Notes under the pieces: model-generated | Database searches by the model: none | What the model saw: the letters and a program-made list of their open reading frames with translations, nothing else | Told to the model about the DNA's origin: nothing | From: Piper betle | Lineage: Eukaryota; Streptophyta; Magnoliopsida; Piperales; Piperaceae | DNA: 64,000 bases | Reading direction: 5' to 3' | NCBI GenBank assembly: GCA_033002965.1 | Contig: JAURVB010001713.1 | Span: 1-64,000, forward strand | Shown here: piece by piece, positions 47,274 to 59,109 of the stretch | How positions within the stretch are numbered: position 1 is the stretch's first letter | How the letters are laid out: every line of letters begins with the position of its first letter | Program-made: the position numbers and the translations under genes

Positions 47274-48763
47274 CCTTTCAGAGTACAGATAAAATATTCC
47301 ACCTACTAACGAAATTCAATGTTAGGAGAAAGCCCCCAGTAGGTATAGAAATCCCTACAACGAAAAAAACTCTAACCAACAATAGGAAATAAAACTGTTC
47401 AAAGGAATCAATCCACACTCAAACCCCAAAAAAAATGACAGCATCATCCAATGGAAAGAAAGAAACCTGACAATCTACGCAATGGGAAGGCCGGGGAACT
47501 CAAGCCGCGGTCCAGGCGGAGGAGGGCGGCGATGGGTTGGGGAAGGTGATTGGAGATGAAGGCACCGGTCGGCCACAACGGCAGCGGCAGGAGAGGAAGA
47601 GATGCACTTTGGATACGCCAGGGAAGTCAGGCCACGATCAAGGCGGAGGAGGACAGGATGGGTAGGGGATAATGGTCGGAGATGAAGGTTCCCGTCTGCC
47701 ATAACGGTGGCGGCAGTGCGGCGTGGCTAGAAGAAGAGGTTTGCGGGGAGAGAAGTTGAAGTGGCACTTCAGTTGGGGGAGAAAACGTACAAGGTCGGCC
47801 GTGTGAGAAGTTGAAGGAGGCGTTTTAGTCGGGGGTTTTAAATAAAATTGATTCGTTCCCGCCTTAAATTAATAATAATAAATTTTTTAAAAAAATATTA
47901 AATAAAATCTAATAATATTTAATAAAATATTATACAATTAAATTAAATTAAATCAATTTAAATTTCTTAATTTTTTTTCAAAAATATAACTTTTTGTGTT
48001 TGATTTTTATTTTGTGTATATTTGTTAGGTTTTTTTTTGTGTATTTGATTTAGTGTTTGAAGTTTTTTCATATAAGTATTTTTCATATCATGTCATCAGC
48101 AAATATGAAAGAAAATTTTTATTTAAGTGTGCATCCTCTATTAATATTTTTTTCTTTTTCATAAAATTATGTGATATTTTTTATATAAATAACTACTAAC
48201 TAGATAAATCGATAATGTATAGACACACCTTTTTGAAGCCACGAAGAAAAGAGACAATTACAAATTAAAGGCCGGGAAGAATTCAAAGAAGTATATTTTA
48301 ATATAAAATTATATTTTCCATATCATATTTTTTAATATATTTTAAGTGGATAAGTGATATTATATATATTATTATATTATATTATCGAATCAGAAATCGA
48401 ATTAAATTACGAGTCAAGTTTGAATTATAATCGAGTCAATCGAGTCGAACACTGTTTTATTCGAACTCAATTTATAAAATTCAAATTCGAGTTAATTTTA
48501 AACTTAAATGTTTAAATATTGAATTTCGAATTGGCTCGGCTCAGGTATAATAGGTATCCTGTATCCATTTTAGTATTTGGAGTTACACGGGTGGTCATCC
48601 TCCAATCAATTTGTTCTAAACTTGTATCATGTACGATACTTGTATTGACCATTGAGATGTAGGAAATAAGAGAAAAGACACCTGGTCACCACTCACGACA
48701 AAGAAACAAAAACATAAACAAAACGTCATCTCTGATCTCATTTCCTATCTTCTTGCCTTCGAC
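47274..48763. other. Intergenic between AKR relic and CXE
   Basis: The first 500 bases include a GC-rich duplicated segment at about 47490-47700 (two copies of a roughly 125-bp unit around GGAGATGAAGG), which may have been the AKR leader. From 48370 to 48545 there is a partial CGAGTC-rich repeat of the hAT-like class. The rest is AT-rich. Confidence 0.45.
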
Positions 48764-48769
48764 TATATA
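48764..48769 (+). promoter_or_regulatory. TATA box candidate for CXE
   Basis: TATATA in the context CTTCGACTATATACTC lies 39-44 bases before the CXE start codon used here. That distance leaves a very short leader, so the position supports it only moderately. Confidence 0.4.
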
Positions 48770-48807
48770 CTCTAATGACCTCACACAGAAGGCTCAATCC
48801 TACCAAC

Positions 48808-49842
48808 ATGTCAAACACTGAGTCTCCCCTTCCCACGCCTATCACCAACTCCGACGACTCCGACGACGACGAGCTCCTCCACGACTACCCGCCCTTCGTC
48901 CGCGTCCACAAGTCCGGCCGCGTCGAGCGCCTCCTCGGCACCTCCACCGTCTCCGCCGGCTACGACCCGGCCACCGGCGTATCCTCCAAGGACGTCACCC
49001 TCTTCACCCGGCGTCTCCGCCCGCCTCTTCCTTCCCCTACAGGCCACCAACACCACTAACAACAACGACACCAACAGCAGAAGAAGAAGAAGCTGCCCGT
49101 CCTCATCTACGTACCACGGCGGAGGCTTCGTCATCGAGTCGGCCAGCTCCCCCACCTACGTCACGCTTCCTCAACGCCCTCTGCTCCGCCGCCGGCGTCC
49201 TCGCCGTCTCCGTCGACTACCGCCGCGCCCCCGAGCACCCCCTCCCCGCCGCCTACGACGACTCCTACGCCGCCCTCCAGTGGGTCCCTCTCCGACCCGG
49301 CCGGCGCAGCGGACCCGTGGCTCGCCGAGCACGGCGACCCCGGCAGCCGTCCTCCTCGGCCGGGGACAGCGCCGGCGCCAACATCGTCCACTACGTCCTC
49401 CTCCGACGGGCCGCGGAGCGCCGGCCAGGCCGCTTCTGGAGCGCCGTTCTGATCCACCCCTTCTTCTGGGGAACGACGGACGTGGGGCCGCGGAGCGCCG
49501 AAGCGCAGAAGCAGGGATTGGTGGAGAAACTCTGGAGGTTCGTATGTCCGGCGACGAGCGGGGTGGACGACCCGCGGATGAACCCGTTGGCGGCGGCGCT
49601 GGGTGGGATGCGGTTGTGGGAGGGTGTTGGTGTGTGTGGCGGAGAAGGACATACTGATGGAGTGGGGTTGGGCTTACTACAAAGGTTTGGCGTCGACGAG
49701 TGGGTTGGAGGCGAGGGTGGAGATGTTGGAGACGAAGGGGAGGACCATGTCTTCCACCTCATGAAGCCCAAGCTCCGACGAGGCCCAGGACTTCGTCCGC
49801 CGTCTCGCCGACTTCATCCAGCAGCTTGCACCCCCTAGCTAG
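48808..49842 (+). pseudogene. CXE-type carboxylesterase (GID1-like hydrolase fold) with about nine frame changes
   Basis: This is a single-exon alpha/beta-hydrolase of the plant CXE family. The frame is clean from the ATG through LLHDYPPFVRVHKSGRVERL and GYDPATGVSSKDV. Beyond that, the family sequence continues but hops frame near 49009, 49085, 49114, 49165, 49287, 49347, 49358, 49627 and 49777, nearly always as if one base were added. Read across frames, all landmarks remain: LPVLIY...HGGGFVIESASS (oxyanion motif), VSVDYRRAPEHPLPAAYDD, GDSAGANI (nucleophile Ser), RFWSAVLIHPFFWG, the DILMEWGWAYY segment with the acid residue region and EDHVFHL (catalytic His), ending at TAG 49840-49842. Substitution-type stop codons were not seen in the family frame. 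Either the locus is a very young pseudogene or the consensus is wrong here. Confidence 0.8.
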
Positions 49843-50732
49843 CTAGCTAGTACTTATTACTTCTCATCACTCCCCTCACAAATAATATCTCTGTAAACAT
49901 CATCATCATATCGACCACTATTTCAATTTCAATGTGTGCTAAATTGGGATGGTCTGTATCATAATAATAAAACTCACATCTCTGTTGCATCATTACAATC
50001 AAACTTTTCTGGATGACATGAAATGCTTTATTATCACGTTTATTGTTTACATGTATTGTATTATATATACCTCAGTAATAGTGTCTTATATACTGAATTA
50101 TTGGAAATAAAGTATTATTTGTTTTATTTGTGCTGGGCTTGGGCAGCCCGGCTCTGTGTGCAATGTTTACATCAAACTAAATTAATTAATGTGCTTTGGG
50201 CAAGTCACCTGCATCGCCTAGGGCTCAGGTTGTATCGTTCCAAGGCAAGTCACAAGTCATCGGCGTCTACGTAACGTAACTCAAAAAATCCATTAAGTTA
50301 AATGTAATAGATTCGTAATGTGGTCCATATGGAGGGGACTTGAACTCTTCAAGTACCCACGTTGAATATGGTGTTTAGTGGGCACTTGGGTCCTCTAATT
50401 ATAACGCCCTTGTACAACAGTGTTCTAATCCAGTAGCAATGTCCTTCCTCATATATAATTATTCGAGTCATCTATCACCAACCAAGGCATACATTTTGGG
50501 ATCATACATCATCCACTTATACCTGATTACAATAACTAAATCATCCTCGTGTACGTAGAGGACAAGCACGGCTAAAAATTTCTCGTCAAAACTAACATAC
50601 TGTCTAGCTATATTAACCACTTCACATAAAAAAAAACCCACAAGAACAGCGAATTGCTCCAAAGCAGGCAATCCCAAAAGGACCAAATTGCTCCCTAAAT
50701 GCATAACAGTAAACATATCAACAGCAGATTAA
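49843..50732. other. Convergent 3' region between CXE and CEP
   Basis: Starts with an AGCTAGCTAGCTAG run right at the CXE stop. Holds the 3' UTRs of two convergent genes. No other feature recognised. Confidence 0.5.
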
Positions 50733-51011
50733 TTAGCCTCCACGTCTTATGTGACCAATACCAGGGCTATGACCTGGTGATGTTGGCTGATTCCCATTCG
50801 GCTCTACCTCCAAATCCTCCTTCAACCTCCTCCTATTACCTCTCACCTTTCTCTGAGCCGGTGATAGTTTTACCTCTTTCATCTCCTTGCACAACTCAAG
50901 CTCACGGTGCTTCCCCTGTTTCTCACACTCAGAAGGATCATTATAAGCAAGAGATGCTACAGGAAGAGAGAGGAGAACAAGCACAAGCACAGTACTCAAA
51001 CACTTAGTCAT
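50733..51011 (-). CDS. CEP (C-terminally encoded peptide) hormone precursor
   Basis: A 92-residue single-exon precursor. Residues 1-22 (MTKCLSTVLVLVLLSLPVAS and two more) are a signal peptide. A charged variable middle follows, with basic KVRGNRRRLK. The C-terminal GNQPTSPGHSPGIGH (residues 73-87, bases 50751-50795) matches the CEP domain: conserved Pro at positions 4, 7 and 11, Gly at 8, 12 and 14, Ser10 and the final His. Five residues (IRRGG) follow, as in many CEPs. Family knowledge: the secreted 15-mer, with hydroxylated prolines, is perceived by CEPR receptor kinases and signals nitrogen status and root growth. The first three positions (GNQ rather than D-F-R) are unusual. The start at 51011 is chosen over the upstream ATG at 51176 because the signal peptide begins there. 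A TATA-like tract lies at about 51070-51090. Confidence 0.88.
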   Translation of the reverse strand: MTKCLSTVLVLVLLSLPVASLAYNDPSECEKQGKHRELELCKEMKEVKLSPAQRKVRGNRRRLKEDLEVEPNGNQPTSPGHSPGIGHIRRGG

Positions 51012-51786
51012 CTCCAACAACCAAAAGGTTTGACAAGGAAAGAGTTGAACCTGGGAGGGTACAGCAGGTATGCACATATATTTATATATATGTATGCATT
51101 GACTATTGTTCTTAAAACTAATCGTTTCCCTTGATCTTCGGGAGATTAGAGTAATGGGCACCAAGGTATATTCCAAGTTCTGAAGCCATTGAAAGTGCTA
51201 GGATGCTCACTATAAAATGCATGCTCCAGTGGAGTGGAGTTCAAGGCAATGGCCTTCACCGCAAATTAAAATGAGTAGTGGCACCCATGAGGGGTTGTCT
51301 CCCTCCTTTCCCTCCTCCTGTGCAAGCGTTTCACAGTACTACCAATCTAAAACAATGATGGTCATTTATCTGATTTGTATCACAGAATAAGGATTGCGGC
51401 TGCCGCCACCCGTTCGTTGTGCTGTCAGCACATGACATTTTTTATATGCAATAGAACTTCTTGGCTGTTCCAAGACATTTATAATAATGAACTCAGATAA
51501 GAGATACCCACCAATTTCATCTAAGATCCTCCATTAAAGTGGTATCTTTACAGAGCCATCACCTGATCAGTTCGATCTCATCAAACACCGTCACAATTAT
51601 CAACTAGTATTATACTCAATAAAAAAACACGATATTAGTCTTATCAATTCATTAATATACTTTTGATTGCACCCCAAATCAATTGTCAGCTCACTTTTTA
51701 CCCCATACACGATAAAAAAACGGCTCCAAAGTGGATTGAACCGCTCGCTTATTTTCGTATTTTGTATAAAATGCTTTAGTACTGAC
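51012..51786. other. CEP upstream region
   Basis: Promoter side of the minus-strand CEP gene; TATA-like ATATATTTATATATATG near 51070-51090. No further element recognised before the copia LTR. Confidence 0.5.
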
Positions 51787-52272
51787 GGTTGGAGTTTGAA
51801 CAAAAAAATATATATATAAATTTATAATTATAACATATTTTATTATTTAATGTTAGCCTAAATTTAATTGATTTATTAAAGTTAAATTTAATGGGTATTA
51901 ATATAGGTATGAATGTATATGTGTGAATATCATTTTTTTGTAATTTCTCTTTTACGATGTGTTGAATTAAAATTATAAAAAATAAGGTTATGAATAGGGG
52001 GGTTATGGACCTCAAATTCGTAAGTAATTTTTCGTTCTAACGTCTCATTGTCCAGAAACTTTGGTCTTGCAGAATTAGTATTGAATTTAAAAGATTAAAA
52101 TCCTAAAAAAGTAAAGAATTATTTTATTTTTATCGATTCAGTTACGTTTCCATTGTCAAATTCTATTTTTTAATGATTTAATATTAAGATGAATAAGGTT
52201 TTATGGTGATGGTTTTATTATATGTATAATTTGGTTAAACTTAAAATTTGTTTTTAAGTTTTAAATTCAACA
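51787..52272 (+). repeat. Copia left LTR
   Basis: Aligns with 59957-60448 over its whole length, sharing blocks such as TTAAAGTTAAATTTAATGGG, AGAAACTTTGGTCTTG and GGTTTTATGGTGATGGTTTT or near variants. Ends in AACA. The exact first base is uncertain by a few positions. Confidence 0.8.
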
Positions 52273-52274
52273 AG

Positions 52275-52286
52275 TAGCATCATAGC
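52275..52286 (+). promoter_or_regulatory. Degenerate primer-binding site
   Basis: TAGCATCATAGC, two bases after the left LTR, agrees with TGGTATCAGAGC (initiator tRNA-Met type) at 9 of 12 positions. Confidence 0.5.
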
Positions 52287-53148
52287 AACTTTATATTAGG
52301 TCATTGAAGATTAATTTGATTTGTGTTTAATTTTGGATCAAGATTTGGAAAAGATAAATCCTAAAATAAAATCTTATTGAAACTATTTATATTACATCAA
52401 GATCTAAGGATTTGAGATCTCAAAATAATACTAGTTTGTAAGAGGGAATAAATTGATATAGTCTTCAACTCATTGTGAGTTTCCCAAAATTCAATACTAG
52501 TTATTGTTATTTTCACAAATCAGATTAAATAAAAATACAAGAAATTTGTATATGAGATATTTATTCCCAAATCAAAGTCCTCTTTTGGTAAAATATCAAG
52601 TGAGGAAAATAAAGTTACAAAAAGTTATAATTTCAGAAATTTTCAAATAAAGATACTTTTATAACCTTTTTCAGTTTTATGTTATTTGGGATTATTAAAT
52701 TCAAATTATGGTTCAGTTATAATTAATATTTTAAAATTTATTAATGACTACAATATGCTATCAAAGTAGCCTCTTTTGTAGAAATTAATTTATTTTTTAA
52801 TATTAAGATGGTTGTAGGTATTTGATTCATGTGAATATTAATCGGCCTAAAGGAAGGTTAATATTTGACAAAATTATATATTCATTTGTAGTAATAAATA
52901 TAAGATAATTATCAAGATTCTATGTGAATAATAAATCGGCTCAAAGGAAGGTTTATTATTTGATAGGATTTATTATCCATATTTGATTACTGCACTAAGA
53001 GTACCACTTATAAATTAATATTTCTGTCCAAAGACTAAATATTAATGTTGTGCTAGGTATCTGTTGATGAGATTAACCATTGTTTGAATTATTAATTTTA
53101 TTATTTGCATGTTATTTTGTTCTATTTTCAGTTAATCAATCCGCTTCT

Positions 53149-53502
53149 ATGACTTCTGCCAACATCAATTCAGTTCTAATGCTTAAAGATAATTTTAAAG
53201 ATTGGAAAGAGAGCATGATGATCGTTCTCGACTGCATGAATCTTGACTTTACGTTAAGGACTGAACAATTATTTCTCTTATGGACAAAAGTTTCATTGAA
53301 GAAAAACGGGACATTGAAGAAGTGGGAACGTTCAAATTGCATGAGTCTTATGATCATAAAGCGTGGAATTCTAGAAACCTTAAGGGGCTATGTGTTTGAA
53401 AAGGTTACTATAACCATTGAGTTTCTTAAAGAAATTGAAAAACCTTTTGTAAAAAACGATAGAGCTTCTTGTTGTTTCTTTTGTGGTAATCTGGACGTAT
53501 GA
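53149..53502 (+). pseudogene. Copia gag remnant
   Basis: The frame starting MTSANINSVLMLKDNFKDWK resembles the copia capsid N-terminus (NF..W motif). The stretch is short and followed by stops; the zinc-knuckle part is not readable. Not functional. Confidence 0.6.
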
Positions 53503-54129
53503 AGAAGGAAAGCACTAAATATCATGCTTGGTGTGAAAAGAAAGATTCATTTCTTAATTTTGTTTGTTTTAAGGTTAATTTAACTTTAGTACCAATACAC
53601 ACTTAGTGGCTAGATTTAGGTGCTACTACTCACATAAGTGTGTTAATGTAGGGTTGCCTGAGTGGCCAAAAACCAAATGATGATGAAAGATTCATCTATG
53701 TGGGTGATGACAACTTAATTGTAGTTGAAGCAATAAGGACTTTTATATTATTATTGAAAACACGATATTATTTGGATTTGAAAGAGACATAAATTTCTAT
53801 TTTATATTGGACAAATTTGGTTACTCTTGTTCATTTAGAAATAATAAGTTTAGTCTTTTTCTAAATTTATTGTGGGTACGAATTCCTTGTCTTTTTATGA
53901 TAATCTATATTTACTTAATACTATTGCATCTTTTAATGAAACTTCATATGTACAAAAAGAAAATTAACCATTGAGAATTCTTCTTTACTCGGCACAAACG
54001 TTTAAGACACATTTTAAAATAAAGAATGGAATGACTTATGCCAGATGAAATTCTTGATTCTCTTAATTTATCAAATTTTTAAGTATATGCCAAAGTGCAT
54101 TAAGGGAAAACAAACAAATATAAGGAGAT

Positions 54130-54548
54130 TAGGTGCCAATAGATCTTCAAGTATCTTAGAACTAAAACATACAGACATTTATGGGACATTTTTTATGGCT
54201 TCTTGGAATGGTCAACAATATTTTATTATGTTCATATACGATTATTCTCGTCATGGTTATATTTATCTCATTCATGAAGTCTCAAGCATTTGACGTGTTT
54301 AAGGTATATAATGCTGAACTTGAGAACCAACTTAACAAATCTATTAAGGCTATTAGATCTGACCGTGGTGGTGAATATTATGGTAGATATGATAGATCAT
54401 ACGTACAACATCTAGCAGCATATGCCAAATTCCTAGAAGAGTGCAGAATTATCCCACAATACACAATGTCAGGTATTCCTAGCACGAATTGTGTTATTGA
54501 GAGGCAAAATTGAACATTAAAAGACATGGTGAGAAGTATGATTACTTA
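54130..54548 (+). pseudogene. Copia integrase remnant, left part
   Basis: Two overlapping frames give copia integrase core pieces: HTDIYGTFFMASWNGQQYF (first catalytic Asp region), FIMFIYDYSRHGYIYL, then KAIRSDRGGEYYG (second Asp region) and GIPSTNCVIERQN (Glu region). A frameshift near 54285 and a stop after ERQN break it. The family-L insertion interrupts it right after the MVRSMI motif. Confidence 0.8.
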
Positions 54549-55673
54549 TGTAAAACCCGTGACTCGAGACAGAGTTTTACTATGACAAATTGGTCGGTTC
54601 AACCATCGGTTCGAATAGAGTTAGTTTCATGAATCGCTTGCTGAGCTGTGACCAACCATGAGTTATGAGCGATGAGAGTCAAGTGTACCAAAATATATGA
54701 TGATAACGTCGAAAAGATAGTGAGAAATGAGTTATCAGAATAGATGAAAGTATGCAATATTTTTCTTTTTATGTATTTGATCGTAGAAATAGTTTAGGCT
54801 AAATAATGTATTAGGACGCATTATATCATATTTGGGTGGGTTATTAGTTATAAAGCATGTCATATAGATGTTGTGGTATTTGTTTTATTTTATGAGATTT
54901 TCCTATTTTCTAGATTTTTTTAGGATTTATTACAAACTAGTTATTATTTTAACTCGAGTAAGAATCGAGTCAATACTTATTTACGAGTTTGCCACCGGAG
55001 TGTTTCATCTCCTTCCCTGACACTCCATCACCCCAAAACCCTCACCGCCCATTGTGTCTATCACCGTCGTCGACGCCGCATTGCTGCCGATCAACGCCGC
55101 CTGCCTTGCCATGCTGCCTCGACCATGCCCGGCCACAGTCTCGCCGTCACAATGCTGGAATCACCCCACAAGCCGCGATGCTCCCCCATGTCGATTCACT
55201 GTCGTCCGGGCTGCACTGCCACCGCCGTGACACAGACAACCACCCCCTTGACCTCCCCGACATTTCCCCTCTACCCAGCGCCGCCGCCGAGACTAGTTGT
55301 GGGCTCGATCGGAGAGATTGATCGCCCGGCCAAACTTGAAGCCGCCACCGCCGATCATCACCATCGCAGCCACCCTTGCCTTCACCACCATTGGGATGAG
55401 CTTGCCGAGCCGATGCTAACCCTTACCCCCAATTGCCGGCCGGAACAGTCGCCAAAAAATCGCTCAAAGTTGCCGAAAAATTGAATTCATCGAAATTCGT
55501 CGGAAATCACCTAATCTTCTGCCAAATCCTTCCAATCAAACCCTATTAAACTTCGAACATCGTAAGGTGCCAAATTTCCAGCAACGAATCATGCGAGGTG
55601 CAATTTATTCTAATTTAATTATTTAAAAGTACTGATTATTAGAATTGCATGCTAGGATTTGTGAACTGTATGT

Positions 55674-55710
<37 letters not shown>

Positions 55711-56224
55711 GTAGATTTGATTAAAATAAAATATGAAATTGTTTATTGAGTGGTATTAAAAATGGAAGCTAAGAAACTAATTAGGGTAACTGAGTAATAA
55801 TCATAATCTAATGCAAACTAGCTTAAGTAGACTTGGTAGAATTGACATAGGTTGATGTGATTGTGATTGATGCGTGATGAATGTATGCGTGATGTAGGAT
55901 GTATGACCACATCATGAGCGGGCATTAGTGTTTAGTTTTGATGTGTAGATATGGAGTAGGAGCTCGCTGCTTAGGCGTAAGGACCTGATTGGAGTTTTGT
56001 CCGTTTAGGATTCGTTCTCTGATTCACGCTATTCTATTGTGTATTTGATTTATCATGTGCAGGACGATTTAAGTAGCGTTTTATCGGATCTCACTTAATT
56101 CGGGTCATTTAGTCAATAGTTTTCTAGATTAATAACCATCGAGGTTGAGACCCCTCAAGTCAATTTTCGAAATTAAGATCTATGTCATGATGCCTTTGGG
56201 CCTATTATATAAATCTCAACCCAG

Positions 56225-56272
<48 letters not shown>

Positions 56273-57407
56273 TTGCGTTTTCAGTGAAATGGAATGAGGG
56301 AATTTCGACTACTGTGCTACGCGATCGGGCACGTGTGAGTCGATAGTGGGCTCTAGAATAGTGTGCAGGTCGTTTCATTCTCAAGGGATCCTGACGACTC
56401 CACCTTTGAGTTCCTCAAACCCAGAGAACTGTGGAGGTTCACGAGTATTACAATGCAATGCATGTCTAGACTTGTGGTTTCAAAGGGTACTGAAGGTACA
56501 TGCCTAAGAGTACTCGGCCCCTGTACTCAGGGCCTGGAGTAATACGAAGGATGTAGAGGGCTGAGATGAATGAGAATGAATTGCCATGGAGGAGATAGAT
56601 GAAATGGCCAATGAAAGAGAATGATATGGAAAGGAGATGTTGTCGACCTGAGGGTGACAACTCCCATTACTGCCCTTGTGAGATTTCTTGAGAAAGTATA
56701 TGATTTTTATTCAACAGGAGGGTTAGCTCTCCTGTGCTAGTTTGATATTAGTTATTTTCTGAACTAGTAACACTCGTTACTGACAGTTTTTAATATATAT
56801 GTAGGTGAGAACTACGAAAGATGATCACTGTCAAGATTGCGGAGGAGCAGCACGGAACTGTGCACACATATACCTGCCGCGTGTAATATATAACGATGGT
56901 GTGTTAATGCTGTGTGAATGATAATTATGATGTGTTTGTTTGGTTAAATTGCTTATTATGAAATGAATAGATAAATGCGAATGAGTAGGGAGCCTTGGAG
57001 TTCAGAGTCGGTTCAGACGAAAACGAAAGAGATAATGATTGAATGTCATGGTAGATTGTTAAGTTTTATCTTATTTTGATGAAATTTTTATATACCCTTG
57101 TCGTGGACAGGTTGGCCTTTATTGCACTTTTAGGAGAAACTCTGTCCATTTTTTTGTAGAAGTATATATTTTCTTTTGGTTTCTCATTTATTGTTTTGTC
57201 TTGTTTTTGTTTGCACGTCATAGCATGCATGTAGGACTACGTTAGAACCCAAACATCTCATCCATGCATTTCATATTTGCATTTCCATCTTAAGACGCTG
57301 AGGGTAGATCCGAGTCGGCTTAACTGAACTTAGTAGATTAGCAAATAGTTTGGTCGTCGATGATATTTATGGGTTGGTTCACGGGTGAGCCGAAATGGGG
57401 TGTTACA
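54549..57407 (+). mobile_element. Complete family-L solo-LTR-like insertion (2859 bp)
   Basis: The element begins TGTAAAAC and ends GTGTTACA, so the two ends are near-perfect short inverted repeats of TG...CA type. Flanking ACTTA and GCTCA would be a decayed 5-bp duplication. It splits the copia integrase precisely between MVRSMI and the continuing HTTLHDSLWG. Layout: AT-rich start, GC-rich block (54985-55500), donor-like GCGAG|GTGCAATT (55598), (TA)n tracts at 55678-55707 and 56225-56268, and a TATTATATAAATC box at about 56208. There is no internal coding domain, so a solo LTR of a Ty3/gypsy element is the best reading. A non-autonomous element remains possible. Confidence 0.7.
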
Positions 57408-57640
57408 GCTCATACTACTTTACATGATTCACTCTGGGGTAATGCGTTAAAGACAATAGAATATCTTTTTAATAGAGTACAGACAAAGACAACAATTAAG
57501 ACCCCTTACGAATTATGGATTGAAAAATAGCCCAGTATTAAGTATCTACGCATTTGAGGTTGTTTAACGAAGGCAAAACCTTATAGGCTAAATAAAAGGA
57601 AACTGGACTCAAGAACAATTAGTAGTTATTTTGTTAGGTA
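57408..57640 (+). pseudogene. Copia integrase remnant, right part
   Basis: Continues the interrupted integrase: HTTLHDSLWGNALKTIEYL, FNRVQTKTTIKTPYELW, then stops. This is the usual copia sequence following MVRSM. Confidence 0.75.
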
Positions 57641-58094
57641 CTCTGAATGGTCTAGAGGGTATAAGTTTTATGATCCCATAACAAGGTCATTCTTTAAGAC
57701 AGGAAATGCATAATTCTTTGAGGATGTTCAGTTTAGAAGGGGAAATGAAATTAGAGATTTTCTCTTTGAAGTAGAATCTCTTTCTCTTCCTATGATTGTT
57801 GTTGACAATAATTAGGATCATATTCCTGATGTTGTTCAAGAAACAATACTATAATTACAAGAGAATGTCGAGAATCTCCCTAATCACAATCATTAAGTTA
57901 TACATGAAGAGGAAAATCAATAGCTTCAAGAAGAAATGCCATTGAAAAAATTTGCAAGAGAAAGGAGAAATGTAATTTCAGATGATTATATCATCTTTCT
58001 CTAAGAACATGAAGATAACATTGGAATTGCGGAAGATGATTCAATTACCTTTCATTAATCCATGAAGAGTTCTAATTCTCAAAAGTAGATTGAT

Positions 58095-58891
58095 GTTATG
58101 AATGAATAGATGGAGTTTATAAAAGATAATGACGCTTGGGATCTTGTTTTATTGCCTGAAGGTGTAAAACCTATTGGTTGTAAATGAATATTTAAAACTA
58201 AGAAGGATTCAAAAGGTGATGTAGAAAGATATAATATTTGTTTTGTTGTGTAGAGCTTTACTAAAAAGAAGGCATCAATTATAATGAAACTTTCTCTTCA
58301 ATTGCATTGAAGGACTTATTCAAAATAAGTATAGCATTAGTGGCACATTTTAATCTTGAGTTACATTATATGGATGTAAAGACTATGTTCCTAAATGGTA
58401 ACATTGATGAAACAATTTATATGGTGCAATTGAAAAAATTTGTATCGGAAAATTCAAAGAATATGGTTTGCAAATTAAATAAATTCATTTATGACCTTAA
58501 ACATATTTCTTGTCAATGGTATCACAAATTTCATCAAGTTATTCTCTCGTTCGGTTTTGAGATGAATGTGATTGATGATTGTATATACTATAAGTTTAGT
58601 AGGAGTAAGTATATTTTTCTAGTTTTATATTTTGATGATATATTGCTTGTCAGCAATGATATAGGTTTCTTGCACGACACCAAGAGATTTTTATCAAAGA
58701 AATTTGAAATGAAAGATTTTGAAAATGCATCTATTGTGTTAGGAATTCAAATACATCGGGATCATTCTCGATGTATATTCGGATTATCACAAAAGACCTA
58801 TATAGAAAAAATGCTTAAGAGATTTGGCATGCAAGGTTGTAAACCAAGAGATACCCCTATTTGTAAAGGAGATAAATTCAGTCTCAATTAA
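58095..58891 (+). pseudogene. Copia reverse transcriptase remnant
   Basis: Reads DNDAWDLVLLPEGVKPIGCK, then MDVKTMFLNGNIDETIYM (the DVKTAFLNG motif) and the catalytic box LYFDDILLVSND, where copia normally has YVDD. A frameshift near 58255 and internal stops upstream of 58307 disable it. The longest clean stretch is 58307-58891. Confidence 0.85.
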
Positions 58892-59109
58892 TGCCCTAAA
58901 AATGACATAAAAAGAAAAGAAATGCAAAATATTCCCTATACTTCAGCAGTGGGAAGTTTTATGTATATTTAAGTATGTACGCATCCAGATATTGCATATA
59001 TTGTTAGAATATTGGGCAAATATTTAAATAATCTGGGATTGGATCATTGAAAAGTAGCCAAAAGAGTTATGAGGCATCTTCAGAGAATAAAACATTACAT
59101 GCTTACATA

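Noticed and set aside
50733..51176. Longer 147-residue form of the CEP precursor
   Set aside because: The extra 55 N-terminal residues would bury the signal peptide, and that DNA has a TATA-like tract; the ATG at 51011 is the better start.
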